Assembly (NCBI GenBank): GCA_045637645.1 | Contig: JAZTZV010000103.1 | Location: 1 to 5,587, forward strand | Reading direction: 5' to 3' | DNA from: RGIG1959 sp045637645 | GTDB lineage: Bacteria; Bacillota; Clostridia; Oscillospirales; Acutalibacteraceae | DNA length: 5,587 bases | Shown: in pieces, positions 1 to 5,540 of the stretch | How the letters are laid out: each line of letters opens with the position of its first letter | How positions within the stretch are numbered: position 1 is the first letter of the stretch | Notes under the pieces: model-generated | Databases searched by the model: none | The model's input: only the letters and a program-made list of their open reading frames with translations | What the model was told of the DNA's origin: nothing | Program-made: the position numbers and the translations under genes

Positions 1-10
1 GGATGAGGTG
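1..10. repeat. Edge of a second, inverted copy of the hairpin repeat
   Basis: The first ten bases, GGATGAGGTG, are the exact reverse complement of the edge of the repeat at 360-369. The DUF559 gene therefore sits between inverted copies of the same edge. Only ten bases are visible, so whether the full double-hairpin unit lies outside the window is inference. Confidence 0.45.
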
Positions 11-354
11 GTGAGTTTGTGAAGAATATCCTCGCAAACAGATTGAAATCGTAGGTTAATATCCGCATTGGAGTATCGCAGAATTGTTAAACCGAGACTT
101 TCTAAATACGCATCACGTTCGCGATCGCGATCGATGCCGTCAGGCATATAATGCCCGGAACCGTCCAACTCGATGACCAGCTTTGCGTGAGCACAGTAGA
201 AATCCACAATGTATCGACCGAATGTTTTTTGCCGACGAAAAGTAACAGGTAAATTTTTTAAAAAATCATACCACAGTCGGCGTTCTTCTTTGGTCATGTT
301 TTTGCGCAGATTTTGAGCATAAGGTGTGAGTTTTGTGTTATTGGAAGTATTCAT
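1..354 (-). CDS. DUF559 endonuclease-like protein, 3' end cut by window edge
   Basis: This is an open frame of 118 codons from the ATG at 354-352 to the left edge, with no stop inside the window. I translated it by hand. The N-terminal part has the DUF559 signature TKEERRLWYDFLK (residues 21-33), followed by RQKTFGRYIVDFYC (41-54) and KLVIELDGSGHY (58-69). D51, E62 and D64 fit a PD-(D/E)xK nuclease-like core related to Vsr repair endonucleases, and H68 matches the conserved histidine of the family. The usual family length is about 110-130 residues, so little is missing. The ribosome binding site (GAGGTG, 5-nt gap) lies inside the repeat at 360-406. GC content is about 42% by hand count over 1-360, well below the neighbouring genes, which suggests acquisition. 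The biological role of DUF559 proteins is not established; DNA cleavage is inferred from the fold. Confidence 0.85.
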   Translation of the reverse strand, partial: MNTSNNTKLTPYAQNLRKNMTKEERRLWYDFLKNLPVTFRRQKTFGRYIVDFYCAHAKLVIELDGSGHYMPDGIDRDRERDAYLESLGLTILRYSNADINLRFQSVCEDILHKLTTSS

Positions 355-359
355 AATAA

Positions 360-406
360 CACCTCATCCGTCGCCTTCGGCGACACCTTCCCCTCAAGGG
401 GAAGGC
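360..406. repeat. Double-hairpin intergenic repeat between hisS and the DUF559 gene
   Basis: Two perfect hairpins stand side by side. GTCGCC/GGCGAC (370-375 with 379-384) encloses a 3-nt loop. CCTTCCCC/GGGGAAGG (386-393 with 398-405) encloses a TCAA loop. The unit ends with CACCTCATCC (360-369), whose exact inverse GGATGAGGTG occupies bases 1-10. It starts only a few bases after the hisS stop and supplies the ribosome binding site of the next gene. No long T-tract follows on the minus strand, so a classical terminator is unlikely, although the hairpins could still stabilise the hisS mRNA end. I recall very similar units as abundant repeats in Ruminococcaceae-type genomes, but could not search here. 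Confidence 0.75.
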
Positions 407-411
407 TTTCT

Positions 412-1734
412 TTACTCTTCCACGACGGAAGCGAAGATATCCGCCATGCCCGCGAATTCGCGAGACAGCGCTTTGTTGTAGAGGATGGTGTACAAATCGT
501 CGTCGAGCGAGACTTCGGTCTGCTCGCCTGTTTCCATGTCCTTGAGGCGCGCGGTGCGGGTTTCCAGTTCGCTGTCGCCGATGACGATGACATAGCGTGC
601 GCCGAGCTTGTCGGCATACTTCATTTGCGCTTTCAGTCCGCGACCGACCAAATCGGTCTCGACCGACACGCCGCCTTCGCGCAAGCGCGACGCGATTTCG
701 AAGCAAGCGGTGACCGCGTTGTCTCCCATCGGCGCCAAATACACTTCACAGCCGGGGGTGGTCGGGAACTTGCCGTCTTGCGCTTCGAGGATCATGAGCA
801 AGCGTTCAATGCCCATGCCGAAGCCGAGCGAGGGCAGGTGATTGCCGCCCATTTCTTCGATCAGACCGTCGTAGCGACCGCCGCCGCAGACAACGGCTTG
901 CGAGCCGAGCGCGTCGGACACAAATTCAAACACGGTGCGGGTGTAGTAATCCAGACCGCGCACGATGTGGGTGTCGATTTCAAAATCGAGGTTGGCGGCG
1001 GTGAGGCAGGCTTTCACTTTTTCGAAGTGATCCGCGCAGTCGTCGCACAAATAATCGAGCATCACGGGTGCCTTGGCGGCAAGCTCGTGACACACAGGGG
1101 ATTTGCAGTCGAGGATGCGCATCGGGTTGCGATCGAGACGGTCGCGGCAGGTACCGCACAGCGTGTCGATGTTCGCCTCGAAATACGCCTTGAGTGCTTC
1201 GTGATATTTCGCGCGGCAGGTCGGGCAACCGATGGAGTTGATGTGGAGTTTCACACCTGTCACACCCAGCACATCGAGCAGGGTGTGCGCGACGCTGATC
1301 ACTTCGGCGTCGGCTTGCGGCATCGCGGCACCGAAGCACTCGATGCCGAATTGGTGGAATTCGCGCAAGCGACCCGCTTGCGGTTTTTCGTAGCGATAGC
1401 ACGAGGTCAGGTAGCAAACCTTAACGGGGAGCGCCTCGGTGTGCAGACCGTGCTCAAGAAGGGCGCGCGCCGCGCCCGCCGTGCCTTCGGGACGCAGGGT
1501 GATCGAACGGTCACCTTTGTCTTGAAAGGTGTACATTTCTTTTTGCACCACGTCGGTGGTCTCGCCGACCGAACGTTGGAACAACTCGGTGTGCTCGAAC
1601 ACGGGCGTGCGCAGTTCGCGATAGCCGAAGTCGCGCGCGACCGCGATCGCCATTTGTTCAACGTGTTGCCATTTATAGCTGTCCGCAGGAAGCACGTCTT
1701 GCGTGCCGCGCGGCGCTTTGGTGATCAATGCCAT
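412..1734 (-). CDS. hisS: Histidyl-tRNA synthetase (HisRS)
   Basis: This class II aminoacyl-tRNA synthetase attaches histidine to tRNA-His in the cytoplasm using ATP. The 440 residues match the usual bacterial length. Motif 1 region: RGTQDVLP (9-16). Motif 2: YRYEKPQAGRLREFHQFG (113-130). Histidine-binding signature: RGLDYYTRTVFEF (259-271). Motif 3: GFGMGIERLL (304-313). The anticodon-binding domain follows from about residue 328. The insertion domain carries eight cysteines in pairs (C170/C173, C193/C196, C210/C215, C230/C233), which suggests a metal site. The start is the ATG at 1734-1732 with AAAAGGAG eight bases upstream. No T-box leader is visible. The upstream neighbour is a 215-bp repeat element, so hisS is probably transcribed on its own or by read-through from mgsA. 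Confidence 0.97.
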   Translation of the reverse strand: MALITKAPRGTQDVLPADSYKWQHVEQMAIAVARDFGYRELRTPVFEHTELFQRSVGETTDVVQKEMYTFQDKGDRSITLRPEGTAGAARALLEHGLHTEALPVKVCYLTSCYRYEKPQAGRLREFHQFGIECFGAAMPQADAEVISVAHTLLDVLGVTGVKLHINSIGCPTCRAKYHEALKAYFEANIDTLCGTCRDRLDRNPMRILDCKSPVCHELAAKAPVMLDYLCDDCADHFEKVKACLTAANLDFEIDTHIVRGLDYYTRTVFEFVSDALGSQAVVCGGGRYDGLIEEMGGNHLPSLGFGMGIERLLMILEAQDGKFPTTPGCEVYLAPMGDNAVTACFEIASRLREGGVSVETDLVGRGLKAQMKYADKLGARYVIVIGDSELETRTARLKDMETGEQTEVSLDDDLYTILYNKALSREFAGMADIFASVVEE

Positions 1735-1780
1735 TTAAAAAACTCCTTTTCAGAGATGATAAACACAGTTTCGGATAAAA

Positions 1781-1995
1781 AGGGCTGCTGCGTTAAAAAT
1801 AATCGGCACAAACAAAAAGAGTAGAAACATCTCGGCTCTCCCTTTGGGAGAGCTGTCGAGCCGAAAGGCGAGACTGAGAGGGGAAAGGGTGCGACTTCGG
1901 TAAAGCCCTCTTTGTCACTCGCGATCGCTCGTGCCACCTCTCCCAAAGGGAGAGGCAAGACAGCTTGTGCGAATTACTTTTAATGCGACAGCCCT
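1781..1995. mobile_element. MITE-like nested inverted-repeat element between mgsA and hisS
   Basis: A 33-bp outer inverted repeat links 1781-1813 with 1963-1995. Read inwards, both arms begin AGGGCTG and agree at 26 of 33 positions by my alignment. Inside lies a second inverted module (1834-1957) tipped by perfect hairpins. The element has no coding capacity that I believe, and no target-site duplication is visible outside 1781 or 1995. The size, nested symmetry and intergenic position fit a miniature inverted-repeat transposable element, perhaps one element inserted into another. The transposase that could mobilise it is not in the window. It fills most of the 284-bp gap between mgsA and hisS and may influence expression of either. 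Confidence 0.7.
1834..1957. repeat. Inner hairpin-tipped inverted-repeat module
   Basis: The left tip is GCTCTCCC-TTT-GGGAGAGC (1835-1853) and the right tip is CCTCTCCC-AAA-GGGAGAGG (1937-1955); both have perfect 8-bp stems. Read inwards, the arms stay alignable for about 45-50 bases: both contain GAGC, then CGAG or GCGAG, then GAGGG. The centre is a short unique segment around 1885-1905. As RNA it could fold as one long stem with two terminal hairpins. It resembles repeats that I remember as widespread in clostridial gut genomes; this is memory, not a search. Confidence 0.7.
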
Positions 1996-2018
1996 GTTTG
2001 GGTGTTTGTAAAACCAAA

Positions 2019-2426
2019 TCAGTTGAATTGCGGGTTGACGATGTTGCGCCAATCGAGGTCGCCGCGCTCCAAGCCGTGGATGAGCACCTCGGCGGTGGCG
2101 ATGTTGGTGGCGACGGGGATGTTGCGCATGTCGCACAGGCGCATCATATCGTTCTCGTTGGGCTCGTGATCCTTGACCGTCAGCGGATCGCGGAAGAAGA
2201 GAAGCAAATCGATCTCATCGCATTGAATGCGGGCGGAGATTTGCTGTGCGCCGCCTTGTGTGCCGCTCAAATAGCGCAACACGGGAAGACCCGTCGCCTC
2301 CGCGACCATCTTACCGGTGGTGCCGGTGGCACAGATATTGTGACGGCTGAGGATACCGCAATACGCGATGCAGAATTGCACCATCAGCTCTTTCTTGGTG
2401 TCGTGAGCGATCAAAGCGATGTTCAT
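2019..2426 (-). CDS. mgsA: Methylglyoxal synthase family protein, catalytic Asp replaced
   Basis: MgsA converts dihydroxyacetone phosphate to methylglyoxal and phosphate, a bypass of lower glycolysis under phosphate limitation. The 135 residues match the short clostridial form. Conserved parts are IALIAHDTKKELM (3-15, H8 and K12), ATGTTG (33-38, phosphate binding), FFRDPL (77-82, D80), H87 and NIPVATNIATAE (102-113). However, E. coli Asp71 aligns with A60 (GGAQQ instead of GGDQQ) and Asp101 with N90, and I checked both codons on the strand. Activity is therefore uncertain although the fold is clear. The start is the ATG at 2426-2424; its AAAAAGGAG site is 12 nt away, rather far. It lies 57 bp after minD and is probably co-transcribed with it. 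Confidence 0.92.
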   Translation of the reverse strand: MNIALIAHDTKKELMVQFCIAYCGILSRHNICATGTTGKMVAEATGLPVLRYLSGTQGGAQQISARIQCDEIDLLLFFRDPLTVKDHEPNENDMMRLCDMRNIPVATNIATAEVLIHGLERGDLDWRNIVNPQFN

Positions 2427-2483
2427 AACGGGGGCACGCTCCTTTTTGAAAATTTTTAAAGTATCATCACATGACGGTCAACA

Positions 2484-3239
2484 TCATGTCATTTTTTCAA
2501 GCTTGGCAAGCGGCACCGATTTGCCGCAAAAACGCGCGGCGATGTTTTCAAAACAGGTCGCGGCGTAGGATTTTTTCGGGAAGGGTTTGGCGTTTGCCGT
2601 GGCGATGGTGACGGCTTCGTCCTCGGGAATCACGCCGAGGAGCGGCACCTGCGCCATGTCGATGATCTCGTCGATGTCGGGCATTTTCGCTTTCATCACC
2701 GCGCGCGGGCGCAAGCGGTTGATGACCATTTTATACGAAATGTCGAAGCGATCCAGCTCCGAAGCGGCGATGAACGCGTCGCGGGCGCACACCGCGTCGG
2801 GGGTCGCGACGATGATCGCGCGGTCGGCGGCGGCGATGGCGGTTTTGAAGCCGCGTCCGATGCCGGCGGGGCAGTCGACGATCACCGTGTCGTACACTTG
2901 TGCAAGACCCTCGCACAAATATTGCATTTCCGCAGGGGTGCAAAGTCCTTCGAGTGTGGCGGGGGCGGGAATGAGAAACACGTTTTTGCAAACGGGGGAT
3001 TCGTAAATCGCGCCGGAAGTTTCGCAGTTGCGCGCGAAGATATCCGACAGGTCGTGAATCGTTTGGTCGGCGACGCCGAGCATCAGGTCGAGGCTTCGCA
3101 AGCCCGCGTCCGCGTCAACGATCAACACGCGTTGTCCCGCTTTCGCGAGCGCGCACGCCAAGCCGACGCTGACGGTCGATTTGCCGACACCGCCCTTACC
3201 GGACGTCACAACAACGATCACAGGACTCACCCCTCTCAT
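2484..3239 (-). CDS. minD: Septum site-determining ATPase MinD, lacking the C-terminal membrane helix
   Basis: MinD is a ParA/MRP-type ATPase that places the division septum, normally with MinC and a topology factor (MinE or DivIVA/MinJ). The deviant Walker A GKGGVGKST is at 14-22, switch I DADAGLRSLD at 42-51 and switch II VDCPAG at 121-126. MinD-type segments VINRLR and LLGVIPEDEAV follow. The protein is 251 residues and ends about where the VPLxxLEE segment of B. subtilis MinD lies (VPLAKLEKMT), so the amphipathic membrane-targeting tail is missing. minC and minE are not in the window. The listed start is the ATG at 3239-3237, weakly preceded by AAAGGG; a GTG at 3221-3219 has a better ribosome binding site and would give 245 residues. 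Another ParA-like role (for example FlhG-like) is less likely from the motifs. Confidence 0.85.
   Translation of the reverse strand: MRGVSPVIVVVTSGKGGVGKSTVSVGLACALAKAGQRVLIVDADAGLRSLDLMLGVADQTIHDLSDIFARNCETSGAIYESPVCKNVFLIPAPATLEGLCTPAEMQYLCEGLAQVYDTVIVDCPAGIGRGFKTAIAAADRAIIVATPDAVCARDAFIAASELDRFDISYKMVINRLRPRAVMKAKMPDIDEIIDMAQVPLLGVIPEDEAVTIATANAKPFPKKSYAATCFENIAARFCGKSVPLAKLEKMT
3228..3236 (-). promoter_or_regulatory. Ribosome binding site favouring an alternative GTG start of minD
   Basis: The minus strand reads AGAGGGGTG here; the AGGGG core (3234-3230) lies 8 nt before the in-frame GTG at 3221-3219. Starting there gives MIVVVTSGKGG, which matches the very short N-terminus usual before the MinD P-loop better than the longer form. 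The upstream ATG has only AAAGGGA nearby. The evidence is positional and the choice is not certain. Confidence 0.45.
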
Positions 3240-3260
3240 AAAATCCCTTTATTCCGTTTC

Positions 3261-3289
3261 ATTTTAGCACGTTCTGCACAGGAAGTAAA
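3261..3289 (-). promoter_or_regulatory. Probable sigma-A-type promoter of minD-mgsA
   Basis: On the minus strand a -35 box TTTACT (3289-3284) is separated by exactly 17 nt from a -10 box TAAAAT (3266-3261), 5 of 6 to consensus. It lies in the 92-bp gap after maf and ends 21 nt before the minD ATG. Together with the terminator-like structure just upstream, it suggests that minD starts its own transcript. Confidence 0.55.
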
Positions 3290-3300
3290 GAACTTTTGCC

Positions 3301-3328
3301 AAAAAAACAGGGTATTTATGCCAAATAC
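3301..3328 (-). terminator. Weak terminator-like hairpin after maf
   Basis: On the minus strand the stem GTATTT/AAATAC (3328-3323 with 3317-3312) has a 5-nt loop and is followed, after four bases, by seven Ts (3307-3301). The stem is short and AT-rich, so termination would be partial at best. It lies directly after the maf stop codon. Confidence 0.35.
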
Positions 3329-3331
3329 AGG

Positions 3332-3898
3332 TTAAAATTGTTGCAAAAATCGCCACAGCGCTGCCGAAGGCAGACCCATCACGGTGTAGAAGTCGCCGTC
3401 GATGCCGTCGATGTAACGCAGGCAACGTCCTTGCACCGCGTAAGCCCCCGCTTTGTCCATCGATTCGCCCGTTGCGATATAGGCGTCGATTTCGGCGTCG
3501 GTCATCGGCGCAAAACGTACCTGCGCTTGGGCGACAAATCCGTCCTCGCGGTCGGCACCGCACACCCACACACCTGTCAGCACGCGGTGCGCGCGCCCTT
3601 GCAACATCGCGAGCATGCGATGCGCGTCGGCTTCGTCTTGCGGTTTGCCGAGTGCGATCGCGCCGTCGTCGGTGTCGACGATGACGCTGGTGTCCGCGCC
3701 GAGAACGGGGATCGCCGTGCCGCGTTTTTGCACGATCTCGCGCGCTTTCGCGCGGGCGACGGCAAGGGCATTTTCCTCCACCGAAACGGACGGATCAAAC
3801 GGCAATTCCGCCGCGGCGGGTTCGATGTCGATCTCGATGCCGAGCAATTCGCAAATTTCTTTTCGCCGCGGAGATGCGGATGCCAAACAAATACGCAT
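3332..3898 (-). CDS. maf: Maf-family nucleoside triphosphate pyrophosphatase
   Basis: Maf proteins hydrolyse NTPs such as dTTP, UTP or modified nucleotides to monophosphates, and overexpression blocks septation in B. subtilis. The 188 residues match the family. Visible signatures are LASASPRRKEIC (5-16, the nucleotide-binding SxSPRR), GADT with the catalytic D69 (67-70), GKP (84-86), VLTGV, GESMDKAGAYAVQG and GDFYTVMGLP. The last two are typical of the dTTP/UTP-type (YhdE) branch; that assignment is an inference. The start is the ATG at 3898-3896 with AAGGAG eight bases upstream. It begins only 21 bp after the CPBP protease gene and is probably co-transcribed with it. In Clostridia maf often precedes the mre/min genes, which agrees with minD following here. 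Confidence 0.93.
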   Translation of the reverse strand: MRICLASASPRRKEICELLGIEIDIEPAAAELPFDPSVSVEENALAVARAKAREIVQKRGTAIPVLGADTSVIVDTDDGAIALGKPQDEADAHRMLAMLQGRAHRVLTGVWVCGADREDGFVAQAQVRFAPMTDAEIDAYIATGESMDKAGAYAVQGRCLRYIDGIDGDFYTVMGLPSAALWRFLQQF

Positions 3899-3919
3899 AG
3901 TGAAAACTCCTTATGTACG

Positions 3920-4864
3920 TTATAATGCGCGGAGGACGGTGATCGCCGCCGTGACAAGAACGGCAAGCCACAACAGCGGCGCAAGCAACAAGGCTTTGGT
4001 CCGCGTGGGACGCGGCACCGCCGTCGTTGAACGTGGGCGCGGCAACGGATGCCGATACAGCCAAAGTGCCGCCGCGCCGCCGAGCATCAGCGCCGCGATG
4101 AGGATGACCGCTTGGAACACCTGCGCGGCATCCGATTGCGCGAAATTGAGCAAAAACTGCAACACAAGTGCGAACGTGTTGGCGAGTGCGTGGATCGCGA
4201 TCGACAACCGCAAATTGTTGGTGTAGACATACACAGCACCCAGCACCAAGCCCATCAACACGGTATAGGGCGTTTGTGCCGCGTTGCCGTGCATCAATCC
4301 GAACAACAGCGACGACAGGATGACCGCCGCGACACGCCCGAACGGGCGCAACGTCTCAAGCACAATGCCGCGAAGCAGCCATTCTTCCAGCACCGCGGGA
4401 ATTGCCGCGAACACGATCAATTCGAGAAGCAAGGTGGACAGCGCGCCGTCGCCGAGGACGGGCATGGTCGGTTCGGAAATGCCGACCGTGTACAGCATGT
4501 CGCTGAACAGCGCGGCAAGCACGTTGGCGATGAGGCACAGCGCGACACCGACCGCCACAAGACACAAACGGTGTCCGAGCGACAGCGCGCGCGATTTCGG
4601 GCGACGCGTTTTTTTCGACGTCAGCTTTGCGGCGCACAGCCACAGCGGCGGCACGACCATCAACAGATACGTCGCCGCATACAGCACAAGATATTGCACG
4701 ACGGGAAGGCCGAAACCGTCCGCCGCCGTATCCACGCCGCACGCACGCAACAGCGTTTGCGCAAGAAGCGGCACAAGCAGTTGAAACACGGTGATCGTCA
4801 GCACCATGACGCCCACGCGGTTGGCGCGGCGGTTGCAGTCTTTATATAAATTGCGGGGAGCCAC
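3920..4864 (-). CDS. CPBP-family intramembrane glutamic endopeptidase
   Basis: This is an integral membrane protein of 314 residues related to Rce1/Abi (CAAX protease and bacteriocin-processing) proteases. The three family motifs are intact: E160-E161-x3-R165 (EEWLLR), F188-x3-H192 (FGLMH) and H225-x3-N229 (HALAN). About eight or nine hydrophobic segments can be seen, roughly at 19-40, 56-78, 98-122, 142-158, 176-190, 201-214, 222-240, 247-270 and 291-311. The loop 271-290 is rich in Pro and Arg. The start is a GTG at 4864-4862 behind an AAAGGCGGTGA-like site; no ATG lies near it. The substrate is unknown: no bacteriocin or prenylated-protein gene is visible nearby. Such proteins are commonly immunity or prepeptide-processing factors, but here the partners are housekeeping genes (maf 21 bp downstream). 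Confidence 0.9.
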   Translation of the reverse strand: MAPRNLYKDCNRRANRVGVMVLTITVFQLLVPLLAQTLLRACGVDTAADGFGLPVVQYLVLYAATYLLMVVPPLWLCAAKLTSKKTRRPKSRALSLGHRLCLVAVGVALCLIANVLAALFSDMLYTVGISEPTMPVLGDGALSTLLLELIVFAAIPAVLEEWLLRGIVLETLRPFGRVAAVILSSLLFGLMHGNAAQTPYTVLMGLVLGAVYVYTNNLRLSIAIHALANTFALVLQFLLNFAQSDAAQVFQAVILIAALMLGGAAALWLYRHPLPRPRSTTAVPRPTRTKALLLAPLLWLAVLVTAAITVLRAL

Positions 4865-4902
4865 GGTTGTTCACCGCCTTTCATCAAACAATAGAAAACG
4901 AC

Positions 4903-4935
4903 AAAAATCGCCCGTAAGACGCGGCTTATCGGGCG
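4903..4935 (-). terminator. Rho-independent terminator of the MBL hydrolase gene
   Basis: On the minus strand CGCCCG (4935-4930), a bulged A and TAAG pair with CTTA and CGGGCG (4918-4909), giving a 10-bp stem with a 6-nt loop, followed by A and five Ts (4907-4903). The gene's own TAA stop (4928-4926) lies inside the stem. This separates the hydrolase from the CPBP/maf unit. Confidence 0.75.
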
Positions 4936-5540
4936 AGATATGGGTTATGACGGCGCTCGCGCGCGATGGTGGTCGGCTCGCCGTGTCCGGGATAGACCTT
5001 GAGCGCACCGTCAAGCGCGGCAAGGCGCGCAAGCGAGCGTCGCATCACAGCAAAATCGCCGCCGGGGAAATCGGTTCTGCCGATGCTGCTTGCGAACAGC
5101 GTGTCACCCGCAAACAGCGCGTCTTCAATTTGATAGCACACGCCGCCCACGGTGTGACCGGGGGTGTGAAGCACCGTCACGGTCAGCTCGCCGAAGGTCA
5201 GCTCGTCGCCTTCTTCGACGCAGACGGCGTTCGTGATCGGTGCCGTCGGTTCGCTGAAATACGCCGACAAGTTGAGGCGACCGTCCGTGAGCGCGGGGCA
5301 GTCGAGTGTGTGGCAATAGACAGGGAAAGCCGCGTCGGCGAGGGCGTTTGCCGCGCCGATGTGGTCAAAATGCGCGTGCGTCAGCAAAATGCCGCCGCGT
5401 TGCGCGTGTTCCTCCTCCAAAACGCGACGGATCGCGTCGGCGTCGGCACCGGGATCGATGACGACCGCCGCGCCGTGTCCGTCGGAAACGACGTAGCAAT
5501 TTGCCGCGAGTTCGCCGACGGGGAGTGTGCGAATGGTCAT
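4926..5540 (-). CDS. Metallo-beta-lactamase fold hydrolase, glyoxalase II-like
   Basis: This is a 204-residue cytoplasmic zinc hydrolase of the YcbL/glyoxalase II-like group. All metal ligands are present: H55-x-H57-x-D59-H60 (THAHFDH), H129 (PGHT), D146 (AGDTLF) and H186 (PGHGEPT). The C-terminal helical substrate domain of true GloB is absent, as is usual for this short group, so a thioester substrate is plausible but unproven. The start is the ATG at 5540-5538 with GAGGTGA six bases upstream. In many Clostridia a gene like this sits in a relA-dtd-MBL-hemZ-hisS neighbourhood; hisS is indeed in the window, but not adjacent. The presence of mgsA nearby makes a link to methylglyoxal detoxification tempting, but nothing in the sequence shows it. 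Confidence 0.92.
   Translation of the reverse strand: MTIRTLPVGELAANCYVVSDGHGAAVVIDPGADADAIRRVLEEEHAQRGGILLTHAHFDHIGAANALADAAFPVYCHTLDCPALTDGRLNLSAYFSEPTAPITNAVCVEEGDELTFGELTVTVLHTPGHTVGGVCYQIEDALFAGDTLFASSIGRTDFPGGDFAVMRRSLARLAALDGALKVYPGHGEPTTIARERRHNPYLAR

Noticed and set aside
313..1824. Long open frame of 503 codons on the plus strand
   Set aside because: It lies opposite hisS, which is unmistakable by its motifs. Its translation is rich in His, Arg and Val without recognisable domains, it crosses the repeat at 360-406, and it lacks a good ribosome binding site. It is a GC-rich antisense shadow.
1735..1833. T-box or other aminoacyl-tRNA synthetase leader upstream of hisS
   Set aside because: No T-box core sequence (AGGGTGG...) and no antiterminator/terminator pair could be found. 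The gap is AT-rich and ends in the repeat element.
2469..2489. Hairpin ACATGA/TCATGT between minD and mgsA
   Set aside because: The stem has 6 AT-rich base pairs and a 9-nt loop, and the T-tract lies on the plus-strand side, where no gene needs a terminator. It is probably chance, and minD-mgsA stays one likely transcript.
3920..3925. Perfect TATAAT on the plus strand
   Set aside because: It overlaps the stop codon of the CPBP gene, has no -35 partner that I can see and would direct transcription antisense to real genes.
4049..4849. Open frame of 266 codons on the plus strand opposite the CPBP protease
   Set aside because: The product is dominated by Arg, Gln and His, has no family signature and is antisense to a membrane protein with all three catalytic motifs.
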